64,000 bases of DNA from Pelagibacter sp052048135 (GTDB lineage: Bacteria; Pseudomonadota; Alphaproteobacteria; Pelagibacterales; Pelagibacteraceae): assembly GCF_052048135.1 (NCBI RefSeq), contig NZ_JBNAIM010000002.1, positions 62,001 to 126,000 of the forward strand, in the 5' to 3' direction. The notes under the pieces were generated by a model. It did no database searches. It saw only the letters and a program-made list of their open reading frames with translations, and was not told where the DNA came from. The translations under genes and the position numbers were made by a program. Of this stretch, positions 25,820 to 33,866 are shown one piece after another (the stretch's first letter is position 1; each line of letters starts with the position of its first letter).

Positions 25820-26791
25820 TTAGAATGCAAATGATAACGTGAACTCGTAACCTTCTGTATCTCTAGCAGCAGTACCAGCAATGTTATCAACTTCGTTTGT
25901 AGCACCAGCTAGTGTCATTCCACCCATAGTGTATGAAGCAGAAATACCAGTTGACACTTGGTCATCTAGTGAAGCCGATTCAAAATCCACTGTGTGTTTA
26001 TTGTAACCGATTGAGAAGTCATCATTTATAGCGTATGTAATACCCATAGATTGTGACTCTTGGTCAGAGTTTGCAGTTGTGTGGTCTCTATCAGAGTTTT
26101 GTATACCAACTGTGAAAGCTCCCCATGCATACTTAGCATACATTGTAGTTTCAGCTGCATCTACAGCAACACCTTCTTGGTTGTCAGAAGATGCATAACC
26201 AACTGTTAAACCGTCAATACCTTCTGGAGATACAGCGATTGCAAAGTCAGTGTATGATTCAGCAACAGCAGCACCACCACCATCATTTTGGTAAGCCATA
26301 GTAAACGTAGCTCCACCAACACTTGGAGATGTGTAGATGAACATATTTGCTCCACCACCACCATTGATTACAGTTGGAGAACCAGTTGTAGCTGTTCCAT
26401 CATCGTCAACAATATCCCAAGCTTCTTCGTAAGCATTTGGAGTTACATCGTCAACCGCACCGAATGCAGATGAAGAACCAGAACCATTAAATTTTAATGA
26501 TCCCCAGTCTCCTGATAGTGTCATGTCGTAGTCATCTAATGCACCACCATCTATTTCGTAGTAAACAGCAACGCCTAAACCGCCATCTGTTTCACCACTC
26601 ATGTTAAACTTAAGACTATCACCCATGTAGAAGCCATTGCCTCTAGTACCATTAGCCTCGTTACCACCTCTGTTAGTGTCGTCTAATGAAATTGACGCGC
26701 CACCTGATACTGATACTTCAGCAGCATTTACAGAAAAAGTAGCAAGAGAACCAGCAAGAGCTGATAATCCAATTTTTCTTAAATTGTTCAT
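25820..26791 (-). CDS. Major outer-membrane porin
   Basis: 323-residue beta-barrel protein with signal peptide cleaved after VNA (residue 23). Gly-, Ser-, Asp- and Thr-rich alternating strands follow, ending in a terminal Phe (EFTLSFAF), the usual BAM recognition end. It resembles the abundant Pelagibacter porin. Base composition is clearly less AT-rich than its neighbours, and codons favour C-ending and GCA/GGA types, consistent with very high expression. It has its own promoter, a strong ribosome binding site and a hairpin terminator, so it is monocistronic. Selectivity is unknown. Confidence 0.9.
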   Translation of the reverse strand: MNNLRKIGLSALAGSLATFSVNAAEVSVSGGASISLDDTNRGGNEANGTRGNGFYMGDSLKFNMSGETDGGLGVAVYYEIDGGALDDYDMTLSGDWGSLKFNGSGSSSAFGAVDDVTPNAYEEAWDIVDDDGTATTGSPTVINGGGGANMFIYTSPSVGGATFTMAYQNDGGGAAVAESYTDFAIAVSPEGIDGLTVGYASSDNQEGVAVDAAETTMYAKYAWGAFTVGIQNSDRDHTTANSDQESQSMGITYAINDDFSIGYNKHTVDFESASLDDQVSTGISASYTMGGMTLAGATNEVDNIAGTAARDTEGYEFTLSFAF

Positions 26792-26797
26792 ATTAAT

Positions 26798-26805
26798 TAC
26801 TCCTT
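26798..26805 (-). promoter_or_regulatory. Porin ribosome binding site
   Basis: On the minus strand AAGGAGTA ends 7 bp (ATTAAT A) before the ATG at 26791. It is a near-perfect Shine-Dalgarno, rare in this window, and settles the porin start. Confidence 0.85.
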
Positions 26806-26840
26806 TTTATTGTTTAATTATTAATAATAAACACGAGCAA

Positions 26841-26870
26841 ATTATCATTTTTTAAAAGAAAAACGTTCAA
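26841..26870 (-). promoter_or_regulatory. Sigma-70 promoter of the porin gene
   Basis: Read on the minus strand: -35 TTGAAC (26870-26865), an 18-bp spacer, -10 GATAAT (26846-26841). This predicts a leader of about 40 nt. Farther upstream a dyad TGTTG-N8-CAACA (26902-26919) could bind a regulator. The rest of the 214-bp gap to the DUF3576 gene is AT-rich, and I see nothing else I can assign. Confidence 0.6.
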
Positions 26871-27005
26871 ATATCCCTTTTTTTAATAATTTTTTACTTT
26901 ATGTTGTATTTATGCAACACAATTAAAGGCCAAAATTCATGAATTTTTTTTAATATATTAGAATTAAATGTATATTTACTTAAGTTTCATTTTATAAATT
27001 CACAA

Positions 27006-27584
27006 ATGTTAAAAATAATATCAAATAAAATTTTACTCACATGCATAGTTTTTCTTTTTACTCTTAATTCATGTGGAAAGGATTTCTTTAAACCTGGAGA
27101 TGCAAGAGAAAATCCTCCTGATCCAAGAGAAAGGGTTAAGAAAAATTTAGAAGAGGGAAGAGGTTTTAGACTTAACGATGCTATAGGTGGGGCAAGAAAG
27201 GGAACTAATTTTGAATTTGCAAGTTCAAATGAATTATGGAGAGCTTCACTTGATATTTTAGATTTTATGCCATTAACATCAGCTAATTATAGTGGTGGGG
27301 TAATAATCACTGATTGGTATTCTGAACAAGGAAATGCAGATGAGGCCATAAAAATTACAATTAGATTTCTAAGTAATGAAATTAGATCCGATGCAATTAG
27401 TGTGGATGTATTTTACAAAAAATGTGTAACAATAAATAATTGTAAAATAAATAAACAAGATGGAAAACTAAAAAAAGAAATCACAAAACAAATACTTACA
27501 AAAGCTACAATTTATCAAAAACAAAAGAAGGATAAAAATTTTAAACCTTATCGCCAATCTACTCAGGATAACGAACGCGAATAA
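27006..27584 (+). CDS. DUF3576-family lipoprotein
   Basis: The 192 residues start with a lipoprotein signal peptide (lipobox LNSC, Cys23). The mature part contains SNELWRASLDILDFMPLTSANYSGGVIITDWYS, the core of the DUF3576 family found next to leuS in alphaproteobacteria. It is presumably an outer-membrane or periplasmic lipoprotein. The link with leuS-lptE suggests an envelope-assembly role, but that is inference from context only. Confidence 0.86.
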   Translation: MLKIISNKILLTCIVFLFTLNSCGKDFFKPGDARENPPDPRERVKKNLEEGRGFRLNDAIGGARKGTNFEFASSNELWRASLDILDFMPLTSANYSGGVIITDWYSEQGNADEAIKITIRFLSNEIRSDAISVDVFYKKCVTINNCKINKQDGKLKKEITKQILTKATIYQKQKKDKNFKPYRQSTQDNERE

Positions 27585-27610
27585 TTACTTAAAACTTACT
27601 ATTAATAGTT

Positions 27611-30145
27611 ATGAGCAGATATAATTTTAAATCTATTGAGTCTAAGTGGCAAACTTTTTGGGAAGAAAATAAGAGTTTTAAAGTTGAAACAGATTCTTTA
27701 AAAAAAAAATTTTATTGTCTTGAAATGTTTCCTTATCCTTCGGGAAAGATTCACATGGGACATGTGAGGAATTATACAATAGGAGATGTGCTTGCCAGAT
27801 ATAAATCTTTAAAAGGTTTTAATGTATTACACCCTATGGGTTGGGACTCATTTGGTATGCCAGCTGAAAATGCAGCTAAACAAAATAATTTAGATCCAAA
27901 AACCTGGACCGAATCTAATATTTCAAAAATGAAAACACAATTAAAAAAACTCGGTCTATCTATTGATTGGGATAGAGAAATTTCAACTTGCAGTGAAGAA
28001 TATTATAAACATCAACAAGCATTCTTTTTGGAACTATTAGAAAAAAAACTTGTTTACCGTAAAGAAAATTATGTAAATTGGGATCCAGTTGATGAAACAG
28101 TTCTTGCAAATGAACAGGTAATTGAAGGAAAAGGATGGCGCTCAGGTGCTGTTGTTGAAAGAAAAAAATTAAGCCAGTGGTTTTTTAACATATCTAAATT
28201 TTCTCAAGATTTATTGGATGGACTACAAAAGTTAGAATCTTGGCCTAATAAAGTAAAAACAATGCAAAAGAATTGGATAGGAAAATCATTTGGTTGTGAG
28301 ATTGATTTTAAAATAGAGGGAGACTTGCCTGTAAAAAACATAAAATGTTTTACTACTAGGCCTGATACTCTTTTTGGATTTTCTTTTATTGCATTATCTA
28401 TAGATCATGAAATTTCAAAATATTATAAAAATGATGATAATTTTTCTAAATTTAAAGAAAAATGTTCAAAAACAGGCACAACTGAAGAGGCAATAGCTGT
28501 TGGAGATAAAATTGGATTTAAAACAAATCTTTTTGCTGAAAACCCTTTAAATCCAAAACAGAAAGTTCCAGTTTATTTTGCTAATTTTGTTTTAATGGAC
28601 TACGGATTTGGAGCTGTTTTTGGTTGTCCAGCCCATGACCAAAGAGATTTTGATTTCGCAAAGAAATATGATCTTGAAATTAAAACAGTTGTTAGACCTC
28701 ACGATAAAGATAATTCTTTTAAAGTAGAAAAGGAAGCTTATTCAGGTGCCGGTGTAATAATTAATTCAGAGTTTTTAAATGGTTTTGAAGCACCAGAAAA
28801 TTCAGTCCTAGAAACTATAAAAATTTTAGAAAAAAAAAAATTAGGCAAAAAACAAATTAATTTTAGACTAAAAGATTGGGGAGTATCTCGACAAAGATAT
28901 TGGGGTTGCCCAATACCAGTGGCATATGATGAAAATGGTAAAGCTTATCCAATTCCTAAGTCAATGTTACCTGTAAAGCTCCCAGAAAATATAAACCTTA
29001 ATGTTAAAGGTAATCCTCTTGATAGCCAAACAGAGTGGAAAAAAGTTGTCATTGACGGAAAAAATCTAGTTAGAGAAACAGACACATTAGATACTTTTGT
29101 TTGTTCATCTTGGTACTTTTTAAGATTTTGCTCACCAAAAGAAACAGCTAATGGATTTAATAAAAAAGATATAGATTATTGGATGCCTGTTGATCAATAC
29201 ATTGGTGGAGTTGAGCATGCTATTTTGCATTTACTGTATTCGAGATTTTTTATGCAAGCTCTTTCATACAATAACAAAGAGTTTAGCTTATTAGAACCAT
29301 TCAACGGTCTTTTTACTCAAGGTATGGTGTGTCATGAAACTTATAAGGACCCTGACAATAATTGGGTCAGTCCTGATGAAATTGAAAACATTGATGGAAA
29401 GCGATATTTGAAAAAGGATACTTCTAAATTGATTACGGTCGGGCCCTCTGAATCCATGTCCAAATCAAAAAAAAATACAATTGACCCAGAAAATATTATT
29501 TTAAATTATGGTGCAGATGCTGCTAGATTATTCATCTTATCTGATAGTCCTCCTGAAAAAGATGTTCAATGGTCAGAAGAAGGGATTGCTTCGTCATTCA
29601 AATTTATTCAAAAATTATGGACTTTAAATGAAAAAATTACTGATCAAGTAAAAAAAAATCACTCAAAAGACAATGATATTGAAATAGAAAAATATACAAA
29701 TAAGTTTTTAAAAAATGTTACTGATAATCTTGAAAGTTTTAGTTACAACAAAATCATTGCTAATTTACATGAAATGCACACTTTCTTAAATAAACAAATA
29801 GATAAGCCTTACACTAAAGAAACTCTTCTTCGAAATTATCAAAAAATTTTAATTGCAATCACACCTGTTATTCCACATTTTGCAAGTGAATGTCTTGAAT
29901 TAATGAATATAAAAGATTTCAAGTGGTCAGAGTATGATGAGTCAATGTTAAAAGAAGATAAAATAAATATCGTTATTCAAATAAATGGTAAAAAAAGAGG
30001 ACTAATTTCAACTAAACCAAATATGACAGAGGAAAAACTTTTTGAAATAATTCAGAATGATGAGAAATTAATGAAGTATACTGACCAAAAAAATATAAAA
30101 AAAAAAATTTATATTCAAGATAAACTAATGAATATAATAGTTTAA
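27611..30145 (+). CDS. leuS: Leucyl-tRNA synthetase
   Basis: Class I synthetase charging tRNA-Leu, 844 residues. HIGH motif in YPSGKIHMGHVRNY (about 43-56), the CP1 editing domain with TTRPDTLFGFSF (about 252-263), and the KMSKS loop as SESMSKSKKNTIDP (about 615). The C-terminal anticodon-binding and small domains are complete. It is followed immediately by lptE and holA, the usual alphaproteobacterial leuS-lptE-holA operon. Confidence 0.98.
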   Translation: MSRYNFKSIESKWQTFWEENKSFKVETDSLKKKFYCLEMFPYPSGKIHMGHVRNYTIGDVLARYKSLKGFNVLHPMGWDSFGMPAENAAKQNNLDPKTWTESNISKMKTQLKKLGLSIDWDREISTCSEEYYKHQQAFFLELLEKKLVYRKENYVNWDPVDETVLANEQVIEGKGWRSGAVVERKKLSQWFFNISKFSQDLLDGLQKLESWPNKVKTMQKNWIGKSFGCEIDFKIEGDLPVKNIKCFTTRPDTLFGFSFIALSIDHEISKYYKNDDNFSKFKEKCSKTGTTEEAIAVGDKIGFKTNLFAENPLNPKQKVPVYFANFVLMDYGFGAVFGCPAHDQRDFDFAKKYDLEIKTVVRPHDKDNSFKVEKEAYSGAGVIINSEFLNGFEAPENSVLETIKILEKKKLGKKQINFRLKDWGVSRQRYWGCPIPVAYDENGKAYPIPKSMLPVKLPENINLNVKGNPLDSQTEWKKVVIDGKNLVRETDTLDTFVCSSWYFLRFCSPKETANGFNKKDIDYWMPVDQYIGGVEHAILHLLYSRFFMQALSYNNKEFSLLEPFNGLFTQGMVCHETYKDPDNNWVSPDEIENIDGKRYLKKDTSKLITVGPSESMSKSKKNTIDPENIILNYGADAARLFILSDSPPEKDVQWSEEGIASSFKFIQKLWTLNEKITDQVKKNHSKDNDIEIEKYTNKFLKNVTDNLESFSYNKIIANLHEMHTFLNKQIDKPYTKETLLRNYQKILIAITPVIPHFASECLELMNIKDFKWSEYDESMLKEDKINIVIQINGKKRGLISTKPNMTEEKLFEIIQNDEKLMKYTDQKNIKKKIYIQDKLMNIIV

Positions 30146-30607
30146 ATGTTGATGAAAAAAAAAATTTTAATCATACTTACTTTTATCATTTTTACAGGCT
30201 GTGAATATAAACCAATATATTCAGAATCTAATAAGACAAATTATAAAATTGTTGTAACTGATATAATTGGTGACAAAAAATTTAACAAATTTCTAGTGGA
30301 TAGTATTTTAAGAAATAGTCAAAAAGATTCTAATGAAATTATTACTATTAAAATAAATTCTGAATATACAAAAAATATTTTAGCAAAAAATACAGCAGGA
30401 AACATTACTGACTATCAGAGTACAGCGGTTACTACTTTTTCAATTGAGAAAAATCAAAATCTTAAAACATTTACTGTTAATGAGAAATTTAATTTTCAAA
30501 AAATGACAGATAAATATGAAGAAAAAAATTATGAAGAGAATATAAAGAAAAATTTAGCTACATCTATATCGCAAAGATTAATCCTTAGATTGTCAATTAT
30601 TGAATGA
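30146..30607 (+). CDS. lptE: LPS-assembly lipoprotein LptE
   Basis: Outer-membrane lipoprotein that plugs the LptD barrel for lipopolysaccharide insertion. It has a short signal with lipobox FTGC (Cys19 from the first ATG, two Met codons apart from an alternative start) and the downstream YKPIYSES motif common to alphaproteobacterial LptE. At 153 residues it is short but within the family. It begins at the base after the leuS stop and overlaps holA by 4 bp (ATGA). The context is as strong as the sequence evidence. Confidence 0.87.
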   Translation: MLMKKKILIILTFIIFTGCEYKPIYSESNKTNYKIVVTDIIGDKKFNKFLVDSILRNSQKDSNEIITIKINSEYTKNILAKNTAGNITDYQSTAVTTFSIEKNQNLKTFTVNEKFNFQKMTDKYEEKNYEENIKKNLATSISQRLILRLSIIE

Positions 30608-31593
30608 TATTAAAATCATACGAAATAAATAAAATTAGTAATGATTATACCTTTTATTTACTTCATGGAAAAAATGAAGGATTAAAAGAAGAAATTATTA
30701 AAGAAATAACAAAAAGAAATAAAGGGAAAATTTTAAATTATGAAGAAAAACAAATTTTTGAAGAAAAAGAAATTTTTTTTGAAAATATTTTATCAGGCTC
30801 ATTATTTGAAACTAATAAATTGATCATAATAAATAGGGCGAGTGACAAGATTCATGATTTGATACTTGAATTAATAGAAAAAAAAATAATAGATATAAAA
30901 ATTATAATAAACGCCGAAATTCTTGAAAAAAAATCAAAACTAAGATCTTTATTTGAAAAAGAAAAAAAACTAGCTTGTATACCAGTATATCCAGATAATA
31001 ATGAAACACTAGCTAGATTGGCAGCTATATTTTTTAAAGAAGGAAAAATCTCAATTTCTCAACAAAATATAAATTTGATTGTAAACAAATGCAATGGAGA
31101 CAGACATAATCTTAAAAGTGAGCTTGAAAAAATAAAAACTTTTGCGTTACAAAAAAAAAGCATTTCTACGGAGGAAATCTTAAAGCTTATAAATTTAAGT
31201 GAAAATCACAGTTTTGCAGAATTAATTGATAACTGTTTAGCTAAAAACAAAAATAAAATTATAAATATTTTAAATGAAAATAACTTTAGCAACGAAGATT
31301 GTATAGTTATTTTAAGAACTTTTTTGATGAAAGCAAAAAAGGTTCTTAAACTTTCTCAGGAATTAGAAAAAAATAATGATTTAAATAAAACAATCTCGTC
31401 TGCTAAACCTCCAATATTTTGGAAAGATAAAGAAATTGTCAAAATACAATTAAAAAAATGGAATCAACAAAAAATAAAAGAATTAATTTATAAGCTGAAT
31501 AACACAGAACTTCAAATCAAGAAAAGTTTTAATAATCCAATTTTAATTGTAACAAACTTTATATTAGAGCAAGGCTCAAATACTAATAATTAG
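30604..31593 (+). CDS. holA: DNA polymerase III delta subunit
   Basis: Clamp-loader wrench subunit. The 329 residues show the family start FYLLHGKNEGLKEEIIKEI, the AAA-like N-terminal part without a functional Walker motif, and the helical C-terminal collar domain (about 210-325). The gene sits at the conserved leuS-lptE-holA position. It converges on parB with an 11-bp overlap. Confidence 0.9.
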   Translation: MILKSYEINKISNDYTFYLLHGKNEGLKEEIIKEITKRNKGKILNYEEKQIFEEKEIFFENILSGSLFETNKLIIINRASDKIHDLILELIEKKIIDIKIIINAEILEKKSKLRSLFEKEKKLACIPVYPDNNETLARLAAIFFKEGKISISQQNINLIVNKCNGDRHNLKSELEKIKTFALQKKSISTEEILKLINLSENHSFAELIDNCLAKNKNKIINILNENNFSNEDCIVILRTFLMKAKKVLKLSQELEKNNDLNKTISSAKPPIFWKDKEIVKIQLKKWNQQKIKELIYKLNNTELQIKKSFNNPILIVTNFILEQGSNTNN

Positions 31594-32425
31594 ATTTAAT
31601 TATATCTATAATTTTATTCAATTGATCAAGGTCATGATATGAAAAGGTAATGGTTCCTTTGTTTCTTTTATTATTCTTTATAGAAACATTTAATCCAACT
31701 TTATCAGAAATAGATTTTTCGAGATTTTGAATATTCGGGTCTATTAATTTTGAAAAAGATCCTTTTTTTTTCTTAAAAATTTTAACAAAATTTTCAGATT
31801 GTCTAACAGAGAGTTTTTTTTCTATTATTTTAGAAGCTATAAATTCAGCATTATCCATGCCTACTAATATTTTAGCATGTCCAGCGCTAATTTTTTTTTC
31901 TTCAATGTACTTTAATACAGAAGTAGGTAACGATAATAATCGCAAAGAATTAGTGATATAACTTCTACTTTTACCAATAAATTTAGAGACTTTTTCTTGA
32001 TCATATGAAAATTCATCAATTAATCTTTTATAACCTTGTGCTTCTTCAAGCGGATTTAAATCATGTCTTTGGACGTTTTCAACAATTGCAAATTCTAGTG
32101 ACTTTAAATCATCTGCCTCTGTAACTACGACAGGTATATCATGTAGGCCTGCTTTTCTAGCAGCTAGCCACCTTCTCTCACCTGCAATGATTTCAAACTT
32201 AGAATTTTCTGACAGAGATTTCCTAACTATAATTGGCTGGATTACTCCTCGTTCTTTTATTGAATTAGATAAGTCATCTAAATTCTCTTCATCAAAGTTT
32301 TTCCTTGGCTGAAATTTATTTGGAATAATATCACTTAATAATAACTTATTCGTTTTAGACTCAACTTTTGTCTCACCAATAAGTGAAGATAACCCTCTGC
32401 CTAGTCCTTTTTTGATTTTATTCAT
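31583..32425 (-). CDS. parB: Chromosome-partitioning protein ParB (Spo0J)
   Basis: CTP-dependent DNA clamp that loads at parS and organises the origin region. The 280 residues include the N-terminal KKGLGRGLSSLIG motif, the CTP-binding boxes ENVQRHDLNPLEEA and GERRWLAARKAG, a helix-turn-helix (YDQEKVSKFIGKSRSYITNSLRLL), and a C-terminal dimerisation domain. It shares one base with parA. A matching parS site is in rsmG, about 1.4 kb away. Confidence 0.97.
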   Translation of the reverse strand: MNKIKKGLGRGLSSLIGETKVESKTNKLLLSDIIPNKFQPRKNFDEENLDDLSNSIKERGVIQPIIVRKSLSENSKFEIIAGERRWLAARKAGLHDIPVVVTEADDLKSLEFAIVENVQRHDLNPLEEAQGYKRLIDEFSYDQEKVSKFIGKSRSYITNSLRLLSLPTSVLKYIEEKKISAGHAKILVGMDNAEFIASKIIEKKLSVRQSENFVKIFKKKKGSFSKLIDPNIQNLEKSISDKVGLNVSIKNNKRNKGTITFSYHDLDQLNKIIDIIKSNY

Positions 32426-33219
32426 TATGCAGCACTTCCTAGATTATTCTCTTGATTTATAAATTCATCAGTAAAACTATAATATGATTTACTACCAGGA
32501 CAATTTTTATCATATATCAAAACTGGGACTCCATGAGATGGGGCTTCCGATAAACGAACATTACGAGGAATAACTGTTTGATAAACTTTTTCTTTAAAAT
32601 AATCTCTAGCTTCTTGTTCTACTTGGGATGATAGTTTGTTTCTTCTGTCATACATTGTTAACAGAATCCCCTGTATTTCTAGTTTTGGATTCAATTTAAC
32701 TTTTATTCGTTCAATAGTTTTCATTAATTGAGTAAGTCCTTCTAATGCAAAAAATTCCGTTTGAAGTGGTACCAATAGAGAATTTGATGATACTAAAGCC
32801 ATTACAGTTAACAAACTAAGGGATGGGGGGCAATCTATTAAGATATAATCATATAATGTTCTAGAATCATTTAAATATGCGGTTAATTTAGACTTCAAAA
32901 TAAAGGCTCTATCACTATCACCAGCAGTTTCTACTTCCAACCCAGACAAATCTACATTAGAGCTTATTAAATCAAGATCCTTAAATTTTGTTTCTTTTAT
33001 CACACTAGAAATTGACATCGTCCCATTAAGAATTCCATAAATTGTTTGGTCCGATTGCTCAGTATTAGACAACCCCAGACCAGTTGTGGCATTCCCTTGT
33101 GGATCAAGGTCAATTACTAAAATTTTTTTACCTTGTTGAGATAATGCAGAAGCCAAATTAATAACAGTTGTTGTTTTACCAACACCACCTTTTTGATTTA
33201 TTATAGAAATAATTTTCAT
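32425..33219 (-). CDS. parA: Chromosome-partitioning ATPase ParA (Soj)
   Basis: Deviant Walker ATPase that drives origin segregation with ParB. MKIISIINQKGGVGKTTT shows the signature Lys in the P-loop (9-17), and IDLDPQGNATTGLG and DYILIDCPPSLSLL are the other nucleotide motifs. Length 264 is typical of the chromosomal type. It overlaps the 3' end of rsmG by 4 bp, within the mnmG-rsmG-parA-parB operon. Confidence 0.97.
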   Translation of the reverse strand: MKIISIINQKGGVGKTTTVINLASALSQQGKKILVIDLDPQGNATTGLGLSNTEQSDQTIYGILNGTMSISSVIKETKFKDLDLISSNVDLSGLEVETAGDSDRAFILKSKLTAYLNDSRTLYDYILIDCPPSLSLLTVMALVSSNSLLVPLQTEFFALEGLTQLMKTIERIKVKLNPKLEIQGILLTMYDRRNKLSSQVEQEARDYFKEKVYQTVIPRNVRLSEAPSHGVPVLIYDKNCPGSKSYYSFTDEFINQENNLGSAA

Positions 33220-33866
33220 GAAAATTTTTTTTTAATTTTTTTTATATTAAGTATAAATGAGTCTTTGTTAGTTAGACTTTTTTTTTCTTCATAATCTAAA
33301 TCCCAATCTTGAAGTGTATCTTTTAGAATTTTTCTACCACTACTTCCCATAAAAAAAATTATGTTTTTATATTTATTAAAATTTTTATTTATTAAATTAA
33401 GTATTATCGGCATTGGTTTAAAAGCTCTGGACATTATTGTTCCTGTTTCAATATCTTTAACTGTAAAAATGTCTTTTTGAATTACTTCTGTGTTTAAATT
33501 TAATTTTTCTGAAACTTCTCTTAAAAAGGCACATTTATGGTAACTCTTTTCATAAAGGTTGACTTTCATACTATTTTTTATCTGTTTCATCACGACAGCT
33601 ACGATTAAGCCGGGCATTCCTCCCCCGCTACCTAAATCAGAGGTTGTATTACTATTTAAATCAACAAAATCAATTATTTGCGCAGAATCAATTATATGAC
33701 GTTCTCTTATATGCTGTTTTTCCTGTATTTTTTTGCTTATAATGTTTATATGCTTATTTTTATCCAGTATCATTGAAATTAAGGTTTCAAGTTGATTACA
33801 AGTTTCACGTGAAACATTAAAACTAAAAATTTTAGAATAAGAATTTAAAATCAAATTATCCATCAA
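33216..33866 (-). CDS. rsmG: 16S rRNA (guanine527-N7)-methyltransferase RsmG (GidB)
   Basis: SAM-dependent m7G527 methylation in the 530 loop. The SAM-binding DLGSGGGMPGLIVAVV is about residues 77-92, and SRAFKPMP is the later family motif. N-terminal FNVSRETCNQLETL is partly written by a parS site (33801-33816). It overlaps mnmG and parA by 4 bp on each side. Length 216 is normal. Confidence 0.95.
   Translation of the reverse strand: MMDNLILNSYSKIFSFNVSRETCNQLETLISMILDKNKHINIISKKIQEKQHIRERHIIDSAQIIDFVDLNSNTTSDLGSGGGMPGLIVAVVMKQIKNSMKVNLYEKSYHKCAFLREVSEKLNLNTEVIQKDIFTVKDIETGTIMSRAFKPMPIILNLINKNFNKYKNIIFFMGSSGRKILKDTLQDWDLDYEEKKSLTNKDSFILNIKKIKKKFS
33801..33816. promoter_or_regulatory. parS: parS site inside rsmG
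   Basis: AGTTTCACGTGAAACA differs from the parS consensus TGTTTCACGTGAAACA only at the first base, and 14 of 16 positions form a perfect palindrome. It lies in codons of rsmG specifying NVSRET. It is 1.4 kb from parB and about 9 kb from the proposed oriC, the distance range typical of parS. Confidence 0.85.

Noticed and set aside
26932..26947. 16-bp palindrome AAAATTCATGAATTTT between porin and the DUF3576 gene
   Set aside because: Made almost only of A and T. Such palindromes are expected by chance at this composition, and no second copy was seen.
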